Part shown: positions 56,885 to 64,000 of the stretch, one piece after another
How positions within the stretch are numbered: position 1 is the first letter of the stretch
Layout: each line of letters opens with the position of its first letter
Assembly (NCBI RefSeq): GCF_000621525.1
Contig: NZ_JHYC01000004.1
Location: 62,001-126,000, forward strand
Origin: Legionella fairfieldensis ATCC 49588
GTDB lineage: Bacteria; Pseudomonadota; Gammaproteobacteria; Legionellales; Legionellaceae
Direction: 5' to 3'
Length of the DNA stretch: 64,000 nt
Made by a program: the position numbers and the translations under genes
Notes under the pieces: generated by a model
What the model was told of the DNA's origin: nothing
What the model saw: the letters and a program-made list of their open reading frames with translations, nothing else
The model's database searches: none

Positions 56885-57932
56885 GATTCCCTCTGATTTT
56901 TATCTTTCTTTTAATAAAAAAAGCAAATAAGTGACAAACAGCCCCATTCTTTTTATTTATTAATCGAAGTGTTTTATTCAAAATAATACTTATAAATTTT
57001 CGAATATTACTCCGTATTTTATAGTCTAATTTTTTAACAACAGTCATTTCCATAAGATTACAATAATCTCTGAGCCAATCACTATGAAAAATATACCATT
57101 CATAGCCTTTTTCTGAGGAAAATGGAAAATATAAATACTTCAATGAAATTAAAGAAAATTGAGTTTGATCTAAAATAAGAAAGTTATTAGTAATTAATTG
57201 AGTAGAAAGGACGATATTATCATGAGAAGTGTCTGCTGTATGCTCCAGGGAAATTGAAAAAAATTTATTTAAAAAAGAATAAGTGATGTATTGCTCGGGT
57301 GGCATCTTCCATAAGCGCCAGGGTTCAATATCATAAAAGGGCTTGCAACGGGTTAAAAACCATTGAGAAAATTCGGGTTCTTTAATTAAAGGGATATCGT
57401 ATAAATTAAGTAAATCTTCTTTAAAACCAAAATAGGCCCAATCACTGATGTGAAAAGGGCGATACATAGTAAATAAACAAGTTTTATGCCCATACAAGGT
57501 GTTTAAACTGAAGCAAATAATACGATTTTTTACAAATTTATATTCCGTATTATATAGGTTAAATTTATCGAAATAATTTAAAAATTTTTTTGAGATAATA
57601 AATAAATCAGAGCGTAGTTTTAATACATATTTTCTGGATGCTGCTTTAATTCCAGAAAAAGTTGATAGAATTAAACGATTACAATTATTCAGAAGATCAT
57701 AATTCTCGTAATTAAACCAGGTGGCTCCGGGATCTTTGTTAAAAATAATTTTGTCGTAAATAATACCGTTTACATTTTCTCCTTCCCAGGTCGATAAAAT
57801 AAGTTCACTGGAAGGAAAAAGATCTTTTAATCGCTGACATACCAATTGTGTAGTTTTATTTGTTATCCCAAAAGCTGATTGGTGGATAATTGGCCCTTGC
57901 ACAACAATGGAAATATCTTTTTCTTGAATCAT
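56871..57932 (-). CDS. WavE-like polysaccharide synthesis protein (first copy)
   Basis: 353 residues; N-terminus DISIVVQGPIIHQ, then LFPSSELILSTWEGE, NKDPGATWFNYE and NCNRLILSTFSGIKAASRKYVLKLRSDLF. Tandem paralogue of the following gene. It begins 2 bases after the nucleotidyltransferase stop. Presumably adds a sugar or modified substituent to a surface glycan. Confidence 0.82.
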   Translation of the reverse strand: MIQEKDISIVVQGPIIHQSAFGITNKTTQLVCQRLKDLFPSSELILSTWEGENVNGIIYDKIIFNKDPGATWFNYENYDLLNNCNRLILSTFSGIKAASRKYVLKLRSDLFIISKKFLNYFDKFNLYNTEYKFVKNRIICFSLNTLYGHKTCLFTMYRPFHISDWAYFGFKEDLLNLYDIPLIKEPEFSQWFLTRCKPFYDIEPWRLWKMPPEQYITYSFLNKFFSISLEHTADTSHDNIVLSTQLITNNFLILDQTQFSLISLKYLYFPFSSEKGYEWYIFHSDWLRDYCNLMEMTVVKKLDYKIRSNIRKFISIILNKTLRLINKKNGAVCHLFAFFIKRKIKIRGNHDTR

Positions 57933-57934
57933 TA

Positions 57935-58666
57935 TTATGCTCTTGCCTGGAGCAATAATTCATTTAAAGAGTCAACCAAGTCCGAAGGGGTTCCAAAACA
58001 AAGCATTTTTTTAGTCCATAATGGAAGAATAATTTTATTACCCTCCAGCATGGATTGATACACGGTAGAAAGATAAAATTCACCATTCTGTCTTTTATTT
58101 TCTTCAATATTACTTTGAATTATTTGAAGAAGTTCTTTCGTATTTTTAAAAAAATAAGTTCCCGTGGTTGCATGATTGGAAATGACTTTTTTTTCCTGAA
58201 CATCAATAATAAGCTGATCATTTTTATCCAATTTAGCGTAGCTCCATCGTGTTTCCTGAGAAGAAAATAAAACAATGGCCCCATCGATGTTTTGGGTTTG
58301 TAAACCAGCCCAATCAAAATCACCTTGAACGTAAGTATCACAATTATGAATCAGGATGGGTTGATTTGGATTTAAATAATGAGAACCTTGTAGAATAGTG
58401 TCTGCCTGTCCTTCTGTTTCATGAGCCAGTTTAACGATGACAAGAGGAAGGTGGCTATAATTTTTTAGGATATCCTTTTCCAGAGTTTCATAAAAACGGT
58501 CTTCTCGCACAATAAATACTAACTGATTGGCCAGTTCTAAAGGCAAACATTCTACGGCATGGCGATACATAGGCTTGTCAGCAACGTTAATTAAAGGTTT
58601 TGGTAAAGAAAATCCGCTTTGACTAAAGCGACTTCCTAATCCTGCCATAGGTATCACAATATTCAC
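57935..58666 (-). CDS. Sugar/alcohol-phosphate nucleotidyltransferase
   Basis: 243 residues. Start chosen at the GTG at 58666 because AGGAGG lies 5 bases before it and the family begins NIVIPMAGLGSRF; another GTG five codons earlier is possible. The N-terminal MAGLGSRFSQSGFSLPKPLINV is the nucleotide-binding loop and HNCDTYVQGDFDW holds the metal Asp. The protein resembles nucleotidyltransferases beside capsule kinases and HAD phosphatases (compare LicC and Cj1416-type cytidylyltransferases), so it probably activates a phosphorylated small molecule with CTP or another NTP. Substrate unknown. Confidence 0.78.
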   Translation of the reverse strand: MNIVIPMAGLGSRFSQSGFSLPKPLINVADKPMYRHAVECLPLELANQLVFIVREDRFYETLEKDILKNYSHLPLVIVKLAHETEGQADTILQGSHYLNPNQPILIHNCDTYVQGDFDWAGLQTQNIDGAIVLFSSQETRWSYAKLDKNDQLIIDVQEKKVISNHATTGTYFFKNTKELLQIIQSNIEENKRQNGEFYLSTVYQSMLEGNKIILPLWTKKMLCFGTPSDLVDSLNELLLQARA

Positions 58667-58692
58667 CCTTGCCTCCTGCACTGGTTAACCGG

Positions 58693-59049
58693 TTATAAGT
58701 AATTTTTTATCACATTTTCTTCAATCAGATCCCAGGAGCCTTCAAATTTTAACGCCCGATCATCGATGTAAACATGAGCATAAGGTTTGCCAAACCAAAT
58801 TTCATCGAAAACAAAATCATGTTTTTTTAACCATTCAAGTAGTGTTAACCCTTCTCTGGCAATAACCTGTCCCACGTTAGAATCACAGGTTTTCATGTGG
58901 CGTGCGGTGTTTAAAATGATATAATAGCCTTTGTCTTTTAGTGCTTTAATTTTTTTTGCAGCGCCTTCTAAAGGGGTAACCTCTTCATAGGTCTGATGAG
59001 GTTCTCGTAAAGTACATATTGTTCCATCGATATCAATACATATTCGCAT
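58693..59049 (-). CDS. HAD-superfamily phosphatase, capsule-type
   Basis: 118 residues, compact. DIDGT (D5, D7 nucleophile/acid), NTARHMKT (motif II) and YIDDRAL (motif IV) complete the HAD set. Small HADs of this type occur in capsule and LPS loci. It overlaps the upstream kinase gene by 17 bases and is 26 bases from the nucleotidyltransferase. Confidence 0.82.
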   Translation of the reverse strand: MRICIDIDGTICTLREPHQTYEEVTPLEGAAKKIKALKDKGYYIILNTARHMKTCDSNVGQVIAREGLTLLEWLKKHDFVFDEIWFGKPYAHVYIDDRALKFEGSWDLIEENVIKNYL

Positions 59050-59995
59050 ATTTGCCCTCGGCTACTTGATTTAAAAGAATAATGCCAACCAAATAAAGAA
59101 TTTTTTGCCGCTCTATATTTTCATAATGCAAGCTGGCCATGCTTAAAAATAACGATGCTTCAATTAAATAAATAAACTCTAATGGAATACCTTTTTTTAG
59201 CAGCTGCTCAATATAAATTTCCTCAAGTTCTCTGAGGAGTTCATGATTTGGAATCTCAAAATAAAATTGATTGGGTGTTTCTTCACATAATCTAAACTGA
59301 TCATTCACTAAAAAATCGTACCGGCTATGAAGGCAATGCATTAATTTCGCATAATCATATAAATTATGACCATAAATTCCTTTATAAATAAAGGAACCAC
59401 GCGGATCAATTAATTTAATGATCCTTTTTTGTGGACAATATAGAATATTACTAAAACAAAAATCACCATGAATTACTCTGACTTTATGATATTTTTTAGT
59501 AAATTTTATAATTTGATTTGAAAAAATATTTTCTATACTAAAAAAATTTTTATACATTTTTCCATTGATTTTTAAATGGGAATTAGCTAAAAGTGATTTA
59601 AAATAATCAATTTTAGTTAGTTGAATAATGCGTTCTTTAGTTTTTTTAATATAAAAATTCGCAATGTCTTTATTTGAAATATTAAAATCAGGCTTAAACT
59701 GATGAATTTCTTCGAGAATATTTAATAAATTTCTTAAAATTATTTTTCCTTCATTCAAGGAAATTTTTCCTTTTAAAATCAAATCTTCCAGAGAGTTATA
59801 AGGAAGGTATTCTAAATAATAAGCAGAGAAATCAGTTTTAAAATTTATTAATCTGGGAAAAAAATCAGTGATCGGGTCGGGAATATCTAAATAGTAAGAG
59901 ATTTCATCCCCCAATTTTTCTTTATTTTTAGAGGACTTGGTGAGAATATTTTTTTCCCGGTTAATAGAGATCGAATTAAACGCGCGTGCTTGCAT
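59033..59995 (-). CDS. Aminoglycoside phosphotransferase/choline kinase-like protein
   Basis: 320 residues, noticeably AT-rich. Protein-kinase-like fold with the Brenner motif VIHGDFCFSNILY and metal-binding LIDPRGSF, characteristic of APH/choline kinase enzymes. First gene of the cassette, with AAGGAA before the ATG. It probably phosphorylates a small alcohol or amino alcohol which the HAD and nucleotidyltransferase then process. Confidence 0.8.
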   Translation of the reverse strand: MQARAFNSISINREKNILTKSSKNKEKLGDEISYYLDIPDPITDFFPRLINFKTDFSAYYLEYLPYNSLEDLILKGKISLNEGKIILRNLLNILEEIHQFKPDFNISNKDIANFYIKKTKERIIQLTKIDYFKSLLANSHLKINGKMYKNFFSIENIFSNQIIKFTKKYHKVRVIHGDFCFSNILYCPQKRIIKLIDPRGSFIYKGIYGHNLYDYAKLMHCLHSRYDFLVNDQFRLCEETPNQFYFEIPNHELLRELEEIYIEQLLKKGIPLEFIYLIEASLFLSMASLHYENIERQKILYLVGIILLNQVAEGKYANMY

Positions 59996-60144
59996 TGAAA
60001 TTCCTTTTTCTTAACGGACGTAAACTAATTATAGTATGCGAATGAAATTTTAAGTAAGTTTACTATTGAGCGGTTTCTTCCTTTTCCCTACTTTTTGGAA
60101 ATTTTATTCTATAGTATAAAAACAACTCATGCAAAGGAGGATGT

Positions 60145-61320
60145 ATGAAAGCTCTACGTTGGTACGGAAAAAAAGACGTCAGGGTTGAGTCGGTCCCCGA
60201 GCCTCAATTAATTAATCAACACGATGCCATTGTCAAAATCACCGCAACAGCTATCTGTGGTTCCGATCTGCACCTTTATAACGGGGTGATGCCTGCGATG
60301 GAAAAAGGCGATATCCTGGGCCATGAGTTCATGGGAGAGGTTGTCGAACTGGGTTCTCAAGCCAGTAAAAAGTTAAAAATAGGCGACAAGGTTGTTGTAC
60401 CTTTCACTATTTCTTGTGGTAAATGCAGTCCTTGCCGGCAACGATTATTTTCTTTATGTGATAGTTCGAACCCGAATGAGGAACTGGCAAAAGAGAAATT
60501 AGGTCAATCACCAGCCGGTATTTTTGGATATTCTCATCTTTTAGGGGGATTTTCAGGCGGGCAAGCTGAATTTGCACGCGTTCCTTATGCCCATATTGGG
60601 CCAATTAAAGTGCCTGAAGATATTCCAGACGAAAAAGTACTGTTTCTTTCAGATATTTTGCCTACAGGCTATATGGCTGCTTTGAATGGAAATATAAAAA
60701 AAGGTGACACGGTTGCTGTTTGGGGGTGTGGGCCAGTAGGACAATTTGCAATGCAATCAGCGTGGATATTAGGGGCGGGGCGTGTGATCGGAATTGATTG
60801 TATTCCTGAAAGACTTGAACTTGCTGAAAAATGGGCAAAAGCGGAAACCATTAATTTTAAAGAAGAGAATGTTTTCGACGCATTAATGGCCATGACGCGA
60901 GGTAAAGGACCCAAAGTATGTATAGATGCAGTGGGTTGCGAATCCCATGTAGGCCCTACTCTTGATTCCTTTATGGACAAAGTGAAACAGGCTACGTATT
61001 TAACTTCTGACCGGGTTCATGTGTTGAGAGAGGCAATTCAGTGTTGCGCCAAGGGAGGGACTTTATCTATCCCGGGTGTTTACGTCGGCTATCTTGATGA
61101 TCTTCCTTTTGGAGCAGCGATGAATAAAGGTTTAACATTTAAAATGGGCCAAACTCATGTCCAGCATTTTATGGCGCCCTTATTAGCCAAAATTTTAGAT
61201 GGCGAAATAGATCCTTCCAAAATTATCAGTCATCGTTTAAAGCTTAAAGATGCTGCTAAAGCGTATGAACTTTTTGAAGAAAAGAAAGACGGTTGTACAA
61301 AAATAGTATTAACTCCTTAA
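60145..61320 (+). CDS. Zinc-dependent alcohol dehydrogenase
   Basis: 391 residues, medium-chain dehydrogenase family. Catalytic zinc: Cys38 in ICGSDLH and the His of GHEFMGEV; structural zinc: CGKCSPC...LC. Rossmann motif VWGCGPVGQ. The long central insert and [15 protein letters not shown] recall glutathione-independent formaldehyde dehydrogenase and threonine dehydrogenase relatives. AAAGGAGG lies 7 bases before the ATG. A hemerythrin gene follows after 10 bases. Confidence 0.88.
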   Translation: MKALRWYGKKDVRVESVPEPQLINQHDAIVKITATAICGSDLHLYNGVMPAMEKGDILGHEFMGEVVELGSQASKKLKIGDKVVVPFTISCGKCSPCRQRLFSLCDSSNPNEELAKEKLGQSPAGIFGYSHLLGGFSGGQAEFARVPYAHIGPIKVPEDIPDEKVLFLSDILPTGYMAALNGNIKKGDTVAVWGCGPVGQFAMQSAWILGAGRVIGIDCIPERLELAEKWAKAETINFKEENVFDALMAMTRGKGPKVCIDAVGCESHVGPTLDSFMDKVKQATYLTSDRVHVLREAIQCCAKGGTLSIPGVYVGYLDDLPFGAAMNKGLTFKMGQTHVQHFMAPLLAKILDGEIDPSKIISHRLKLKDAAKAYELFEEKKDGCTKIVLTP

Positions 61321-61330
61321 GGAGAACACA

Positions 61331-61780
61331 ATGGATATTTATGAATATTTAAAAACTGATCATGATAAAGTAAGTAATTTATTTAAACAATTTAAGAAAG
61401 CACCTGGCAAAAGAAAAGCAGATATTGCCACGTTAATTGCAGATGAATTGATTGTTCATGCAAAGTCGGAGCAGGACACTTTTTATGTAGCTCTGGAACA
61501 ACACGCTAAAGCAAAAGATAAAGCATTACATGGTTGGAAAGAACATAAAGAAATAGAAAACCAAATTAAAACCTTTGATAAAAAAAATCTTTCTGAGAAG
61601 AATCTGACAACTCAAATTGAAAAATTGGAAGAAATAGTCAACCATCATGTCAGAGAAGAAGAAGGAGAGCTGTTTAAGCAGGCAAAAGACGTTTTATCCG
61701 AGGAACAAGGTTATGCACTTAAAGAGTTGATGCACGATTTAAAACATCAATATTTATTAAAACGATTAAAATCAATTTAG
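61331..61780 (+). CDS. Hemerythrin HHE-domain protein
   Basis: 149 residues. Helical-bundle diiron motif residues: H10 (KTDHDKVS), H39-ish (LIVHAKSEQDTFY), HKEIE and the late HHVREEEGELF. Binds oxygen or nitric oxide, or acts in oxidative stress. Close spacing (10 bases) to the alcohol dehydrogenase indicates co-transcription. Confidence 0.88.
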   Translation: MDIYEYLKTDHDKVSNLFKQFKKAPGKRKADIATLIADELIVHAKSEQDTFYVALEQHAKAKDKALHGWKEHKEIENQIKTFDKKNLSEKNLTTQIEKLEEIVNHHVREEEGELFKQAKDVLSEEQGYALKELMHDLKHQYLLKRLKSI

Positions 61781-61855
61781 CCGTTATTGCTCTATCAATT
61801 GTCCGCGAAATTTAATGATTTATAACAATTAGCTGTAAGAACAAAGGAGACAATT

Positions 61856-62078
61856 ATGGATAAATGTATCGTTTGTGGAAATCACTACCACAATACTTTA
61901 GAAATTAAGCATAATGGAAAACAATACTTATTCGATTGTTTTGAATGTGCTATTCATCAACTGGCACCTGTTTGTCAACATTGTTCGTGTCGAATTATTG
62001 GTTCATGGTATCGAAGTGAATGCGGCCTATTATTGTTGTACTCATTGCGCTCGGGAAGAAGGGCATGCCGAAAAATAA
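61856..62078 (+). pseudogene. Zinc-ribbon protein with +1 frameshift
   Basis: Starts MDKCIVCGNHYHNTLEIKHNGKQYLFDCFECAIHQLAPVCQHCSCRIIG; an extra T at 62002-62003 then breaks the frame. In the +1 frame the reading continues GHGIEVNAAYYCCTHCAREEGHAEK and stops at 62078, restoring the expected zinc-ribbon ending (CxxCA). A strong ribosome site AAGGAGACAATT precedes it. Either a recent frameshift mutation or a sequencing error. Confidence 0.8.
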
Positions 62079-62195
62079 TTCTTTAAAGTAGCAATACAAG
62101 TTACGAGTGCTGCTAAAAAAGAGACAGTTCGCTATCGGTGATGCAACGAGAGACTTTACAGGATTATCAAGGATTTAAACCGGCTATACACAAGG

Positions 62196-62324
62196 TTATC
62201 CACACATTCTGGGGATAAGTGTATTTAAGGAGAACAAGAAAAAGGCTGATAAAATAAGGGTTATCACCTCAATGAAGGTACTTTTATGAATGGTCAGGGT
62301 GGTTAATTGGTGAAACTATCCACA
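62196..62324. promoter_or_regulatory. Cluster of DnaA-box-like sequences
   Basis: TTATCCACA (perfect, 62196), TTATCCCCA (minus strand, 62210-62218) and CTATCCACA (62316). A plausible DnaA-titration or regulatory site, not an origin (no dnaA/gidA, no 13-mer array). Confidence 0.3.
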
Positions 62325-62482
62325 GGGGAGAAAAGTCGAATAGAACATTGGAACTTTGTCATTCTATAGAAAAAAAAGGAAAAGAGATAGACTTGACTTT
62401 CATTATTTTCAGAAAGCCATGGTTCTGATAGAGCAATTGGCAGATTGCTCAGCGCGGGGTCAGCCTTTGTGATTTTATTAAC

Positions 62483-62506
62483 GTCATCTCCGCGAAAGGC
62501 GGGGAT
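62483..62506. repeat. REP-like palindrome
   Basis: Imperfect member of the GTCATTCCCG...CGGGAATGAC family; arms GTCATCTCCGC / GCGGGGATTTT. Confidence 0.35.
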
Positions 62507-62839
62507 TTTCTCTCAAGCAAAGTGATGAGGCAAGTTGAGAATGGATTCCCGTGCCGACTTTACGTGGCAATTCGGGACTCTTTGAATTTTTGTTCGATCC
62601 TAAGCGCCTTTTGGTATCTTTTTATTCTTTCACATATAAACTCAGAGAATTTCCTCATCTTTTTGATCTTTTATAAACAATAATATTGCTCTAAATAGTT
62701 ACAATCCTGTAACCCATTATCGTAAAAAGTAAATTTTTTCTTTCCAAAAGTTCTTCAATCGGTATACCTTAAAAGGTTGTGCTTTCTAAAAAAGCTGGAT
62801 TCGAGTGGTAATTAAGACTGTTCAATAAGGAGATAATCA

Positions 62840-64000
62840 ATGAAACGATTCTTGTTTGGTTTAGGGCCTCTGCTTGCATTGAGTACGCAGATGACGATGG
62901 CTCAAACTACAATTCAAACACTTAATCAGGTAGTGCCTGCCACGTGCATTTCATCCAAATTTAGTGCTCAAGGTGATAATCATTGGAAAAACATGACGTT
63001 AACTTTGACTAATAATTGTAATCAGACCGTTGATTTCCAAAATGCTACCGTGACTTTTAAAAATAATTCTGCGTTGAATACTAATTTCTGGGGCGATTTC
63101 TCACCTCTACCCTACCCTGATAATTCATTGATGATCACATCGCAACAAGACGCTGATGGAAAATTTTTATCTAGCCTGCATTTACACTTTCCGACCTATC
63201 CCGGCGCTGATACAAAATTACCCAATGGGCGTTCCATTGCGATAAAATATGGTGTGAGTTCAGATACGCATAGGGAAGGGACCACGAATGTTTATTTACA
63301 GACAGGCGGTGACACTGGCTCTATTCTCTTGCATAACAGTGCTAAACCTGCGAACGTGAATCAAAATTATGCGTTAGTTCATTTATTGATGAATGGTCAA
63401 AACGTAAAAGATCTACAGCTACCTTGGGCAGCAAGCTTTGCGGTACAGAGATTGGCTGTTGGCAGTTATAGCCTGGCGCCCGATAATATTACCGATAGTT
63501 CAGGGAGTGTTTATCAAGGGGAGGCGCAACCCAGTACGGTTAACGTGACTGCCAATCAGCAGGCTTCTTCAACAATTACGTACAGCCTTGCTCCTCAAAC
63601 CGGGAAGCTTTCCATTAAACTACCAGCACTTCCTCCTGAATTAACAGGATATTCCGAAAGCCCGACTGTTTTGGTAAGAGATATCCAAATGGGAAGTTCC
63701 ATTAGTAAATTACTATCCTGGAACAATACGGTCACAATTGCCGACCTTAAAGCAGGGAGCATTTATAACTTTTCAACGCCAGTTATTAATTATAATAACT
63801 ACCGTTGTACCCCCACTTTTAATCCTGCTACGCTGACAGCGAGTTCTACGACTCCTGCAACCAGCTTAACTTATAACTGCGTAGAAACCTCTCAAGTGGC
63901 CGTGTCTTTACAGATTAGGGGTGCCCCGGCTAATTTATCATCCTTAAAGGTCACTTTGCAGCCTAATGATGGTTCCACAGCTGTTCAGCAAACAGTGAGT
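62840..64000 (+). CDS. Secreted multidomain protein, 3' end missing
   Basis: 387 codons, open to the right edge. AAGGAG lies 7 bases before the ATG. Signal peptide MKRFLFGLGPLLALSTQMTMA. The mature part begins with a carbohydrate-binding-like beta domain (SKFSAQGDNHWKNMTLTLTNNCNQTVDF), then further beta-type domains (~140-390) with sporadic Cys. The design resembles the N-terminal modules of secreted chitinase- or glycosidase-like proteins in Legionella; the catalytic part, if any, lies outside the window. Confidence 0.65.
   Translation, partial: MKRFLFGLGPLLALSTQMTMAQTTIQTLNQVVPATCISSKFSAQGDNHWKNMTLTLTNNCNQTVDFQNATVTFKNNSALNTNFWGDFSPLPYPDNSLMITSQQDADGKFLSSLHLHFPTYPGADTKLPNGRSIAIKYGVSSDTHREGTTNVYLQTGGDTGSILLHNSAKPANVNQNYALVHLLMNGQNVKDLQLPWAASFAVQRLAVGSYSLAPDNITDSSGSVYQGEAQPSTVNVTANQQASSTITYSLAPQTGKLSIKLPALPPELTGYSESPTVLVRDIQMGSSISKLLSWNNTVTIADLKAGSIYNFSTPVINYNNYRCTPTFNPATLTASSTTPATSLTYNCVETSQVAVSLQIRGAPANLSSLKVTLQPNDGSTAVQQTVS

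Larger units (their letters stand above)
62093..62839. other. Long gap with short repeats and DnaA-box-like sites
   Basis: About 750 bases without a recognisable gene. DnaA-box-like sites at 62196-62204, 62210-62218 and 62316-62324; a hairpin GAGCAAT-N6-ATTGCTC (62431-62450); a REP-like palindrome (62483-62506); and GTTAC-N6-GTAAC near 62698. No complete coding sequence seen. Confidence 0.5.

Noticed and set aside
62150..62345. Replication origin
   Set aside because: DnaA-box-like sites alone; no dnaA, dnaN, gidA or AT-rich 13-mers.
62401..62480. tRNA-like segment with GCGCGGGGTCAGCC
   Set aside because: No cloverleaf, no T-loop GGTTCGA motif and no acceptor stem pairing.

Overview
The window looks like a stretch of a Legionella (or close Legionellaceae) chromosome. 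The reasoning is: about 40% GC; housekeeping gene orders typical of gamma-proteobacteria (yoaA-tsaB-kdsB, glyA-nrdR-nusB-thiL-pgpA, dsbD-rimO, groES-groEL); and, scattered between them, eukaryotic-like or effector-like genes (ankyrin repeats, F-box-like plus RCC1, thaumatin, coiled coils, membrane hairpins). The genus is an inference from gene content; no rRNA or other direct marker is present. I saw no tRNA, rRNA or CRISPR array.

Layout. 1-2 kb: 3' part of a secreted thaumatin-domain protein. 2.2-10.7 kb: mostly housekeeping genes (dapA, a very short BamC-like lipoprotein, a DUF1704/QEGLA metalloprotein, glutathionyl-hydroquinone reductase, an ankyrin protein, 7Fe ferredoxin, yoaA, tsaB, a Trm112-like protein, kdsB). 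10.7-16 kb: an accessory island with a repeat protein, a decayed serine recombinase, a truncated SbmA/YddA-like ABC transporter and a 715-residue coiled-coil protein. 16.3-30.3 kb: valS, an RND efflux pair, two small exported proteins, the glyA-to-pgpA cluster and an AI-2E family permease. 30.3-36.4 kb: a second accessory zone with a PIN-domain toxin and Phd-type antitoxin, a frameshifted TIG/DUF1566 secreted protein, remnants of two transposases and a GGDEF domain, and an F-box-like/RCC1 protein. 36.6-42 kb: rimO, dsbD and groESL with a clear heat-shock promoter and terminator. 42-54 kb: a glutamate-synthase-like FMN enzyme, egtB/egtD (ergothioneine), KdoO and LpxO-like oxygenases (lipid A hydroxylation), a secreted beta-propeller-like protein and several effector candidates. 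54-60 kb: a paralogue of the 10.8-kb repeat protein, then a compact five-gene cassette (kinase, HAD phosphatase, nucleotidyltransferase, two WavE-like proteins). 60-64 kb: alcohol dehydrogenase, hemerythrin, a frameshifted zinc-ribbon gene, a repeat-rich gap, and the 5' part of another secreted protein.

How the parts fit together. Several genes act on the cell surface: kdsB supplies CMP-Kdo, KdoO and the LpxO-like enzyme would hydroxylate Kdo and lipid A acyl chains, and the five-gene cassette probably makes and attaches an activated substituent to a surface glycan. That cassette is the best candidate here for an undescribed pathway. The other notable signals are the two mosaic paralogues about 43 kb apart, which share a basic C-terminal tail and a palindromic upstream site; the F-box-like/RCC1 protein; the toxin-antitoxin promoter covered by two identical-format palindromes; and three dispersed short repeat families.
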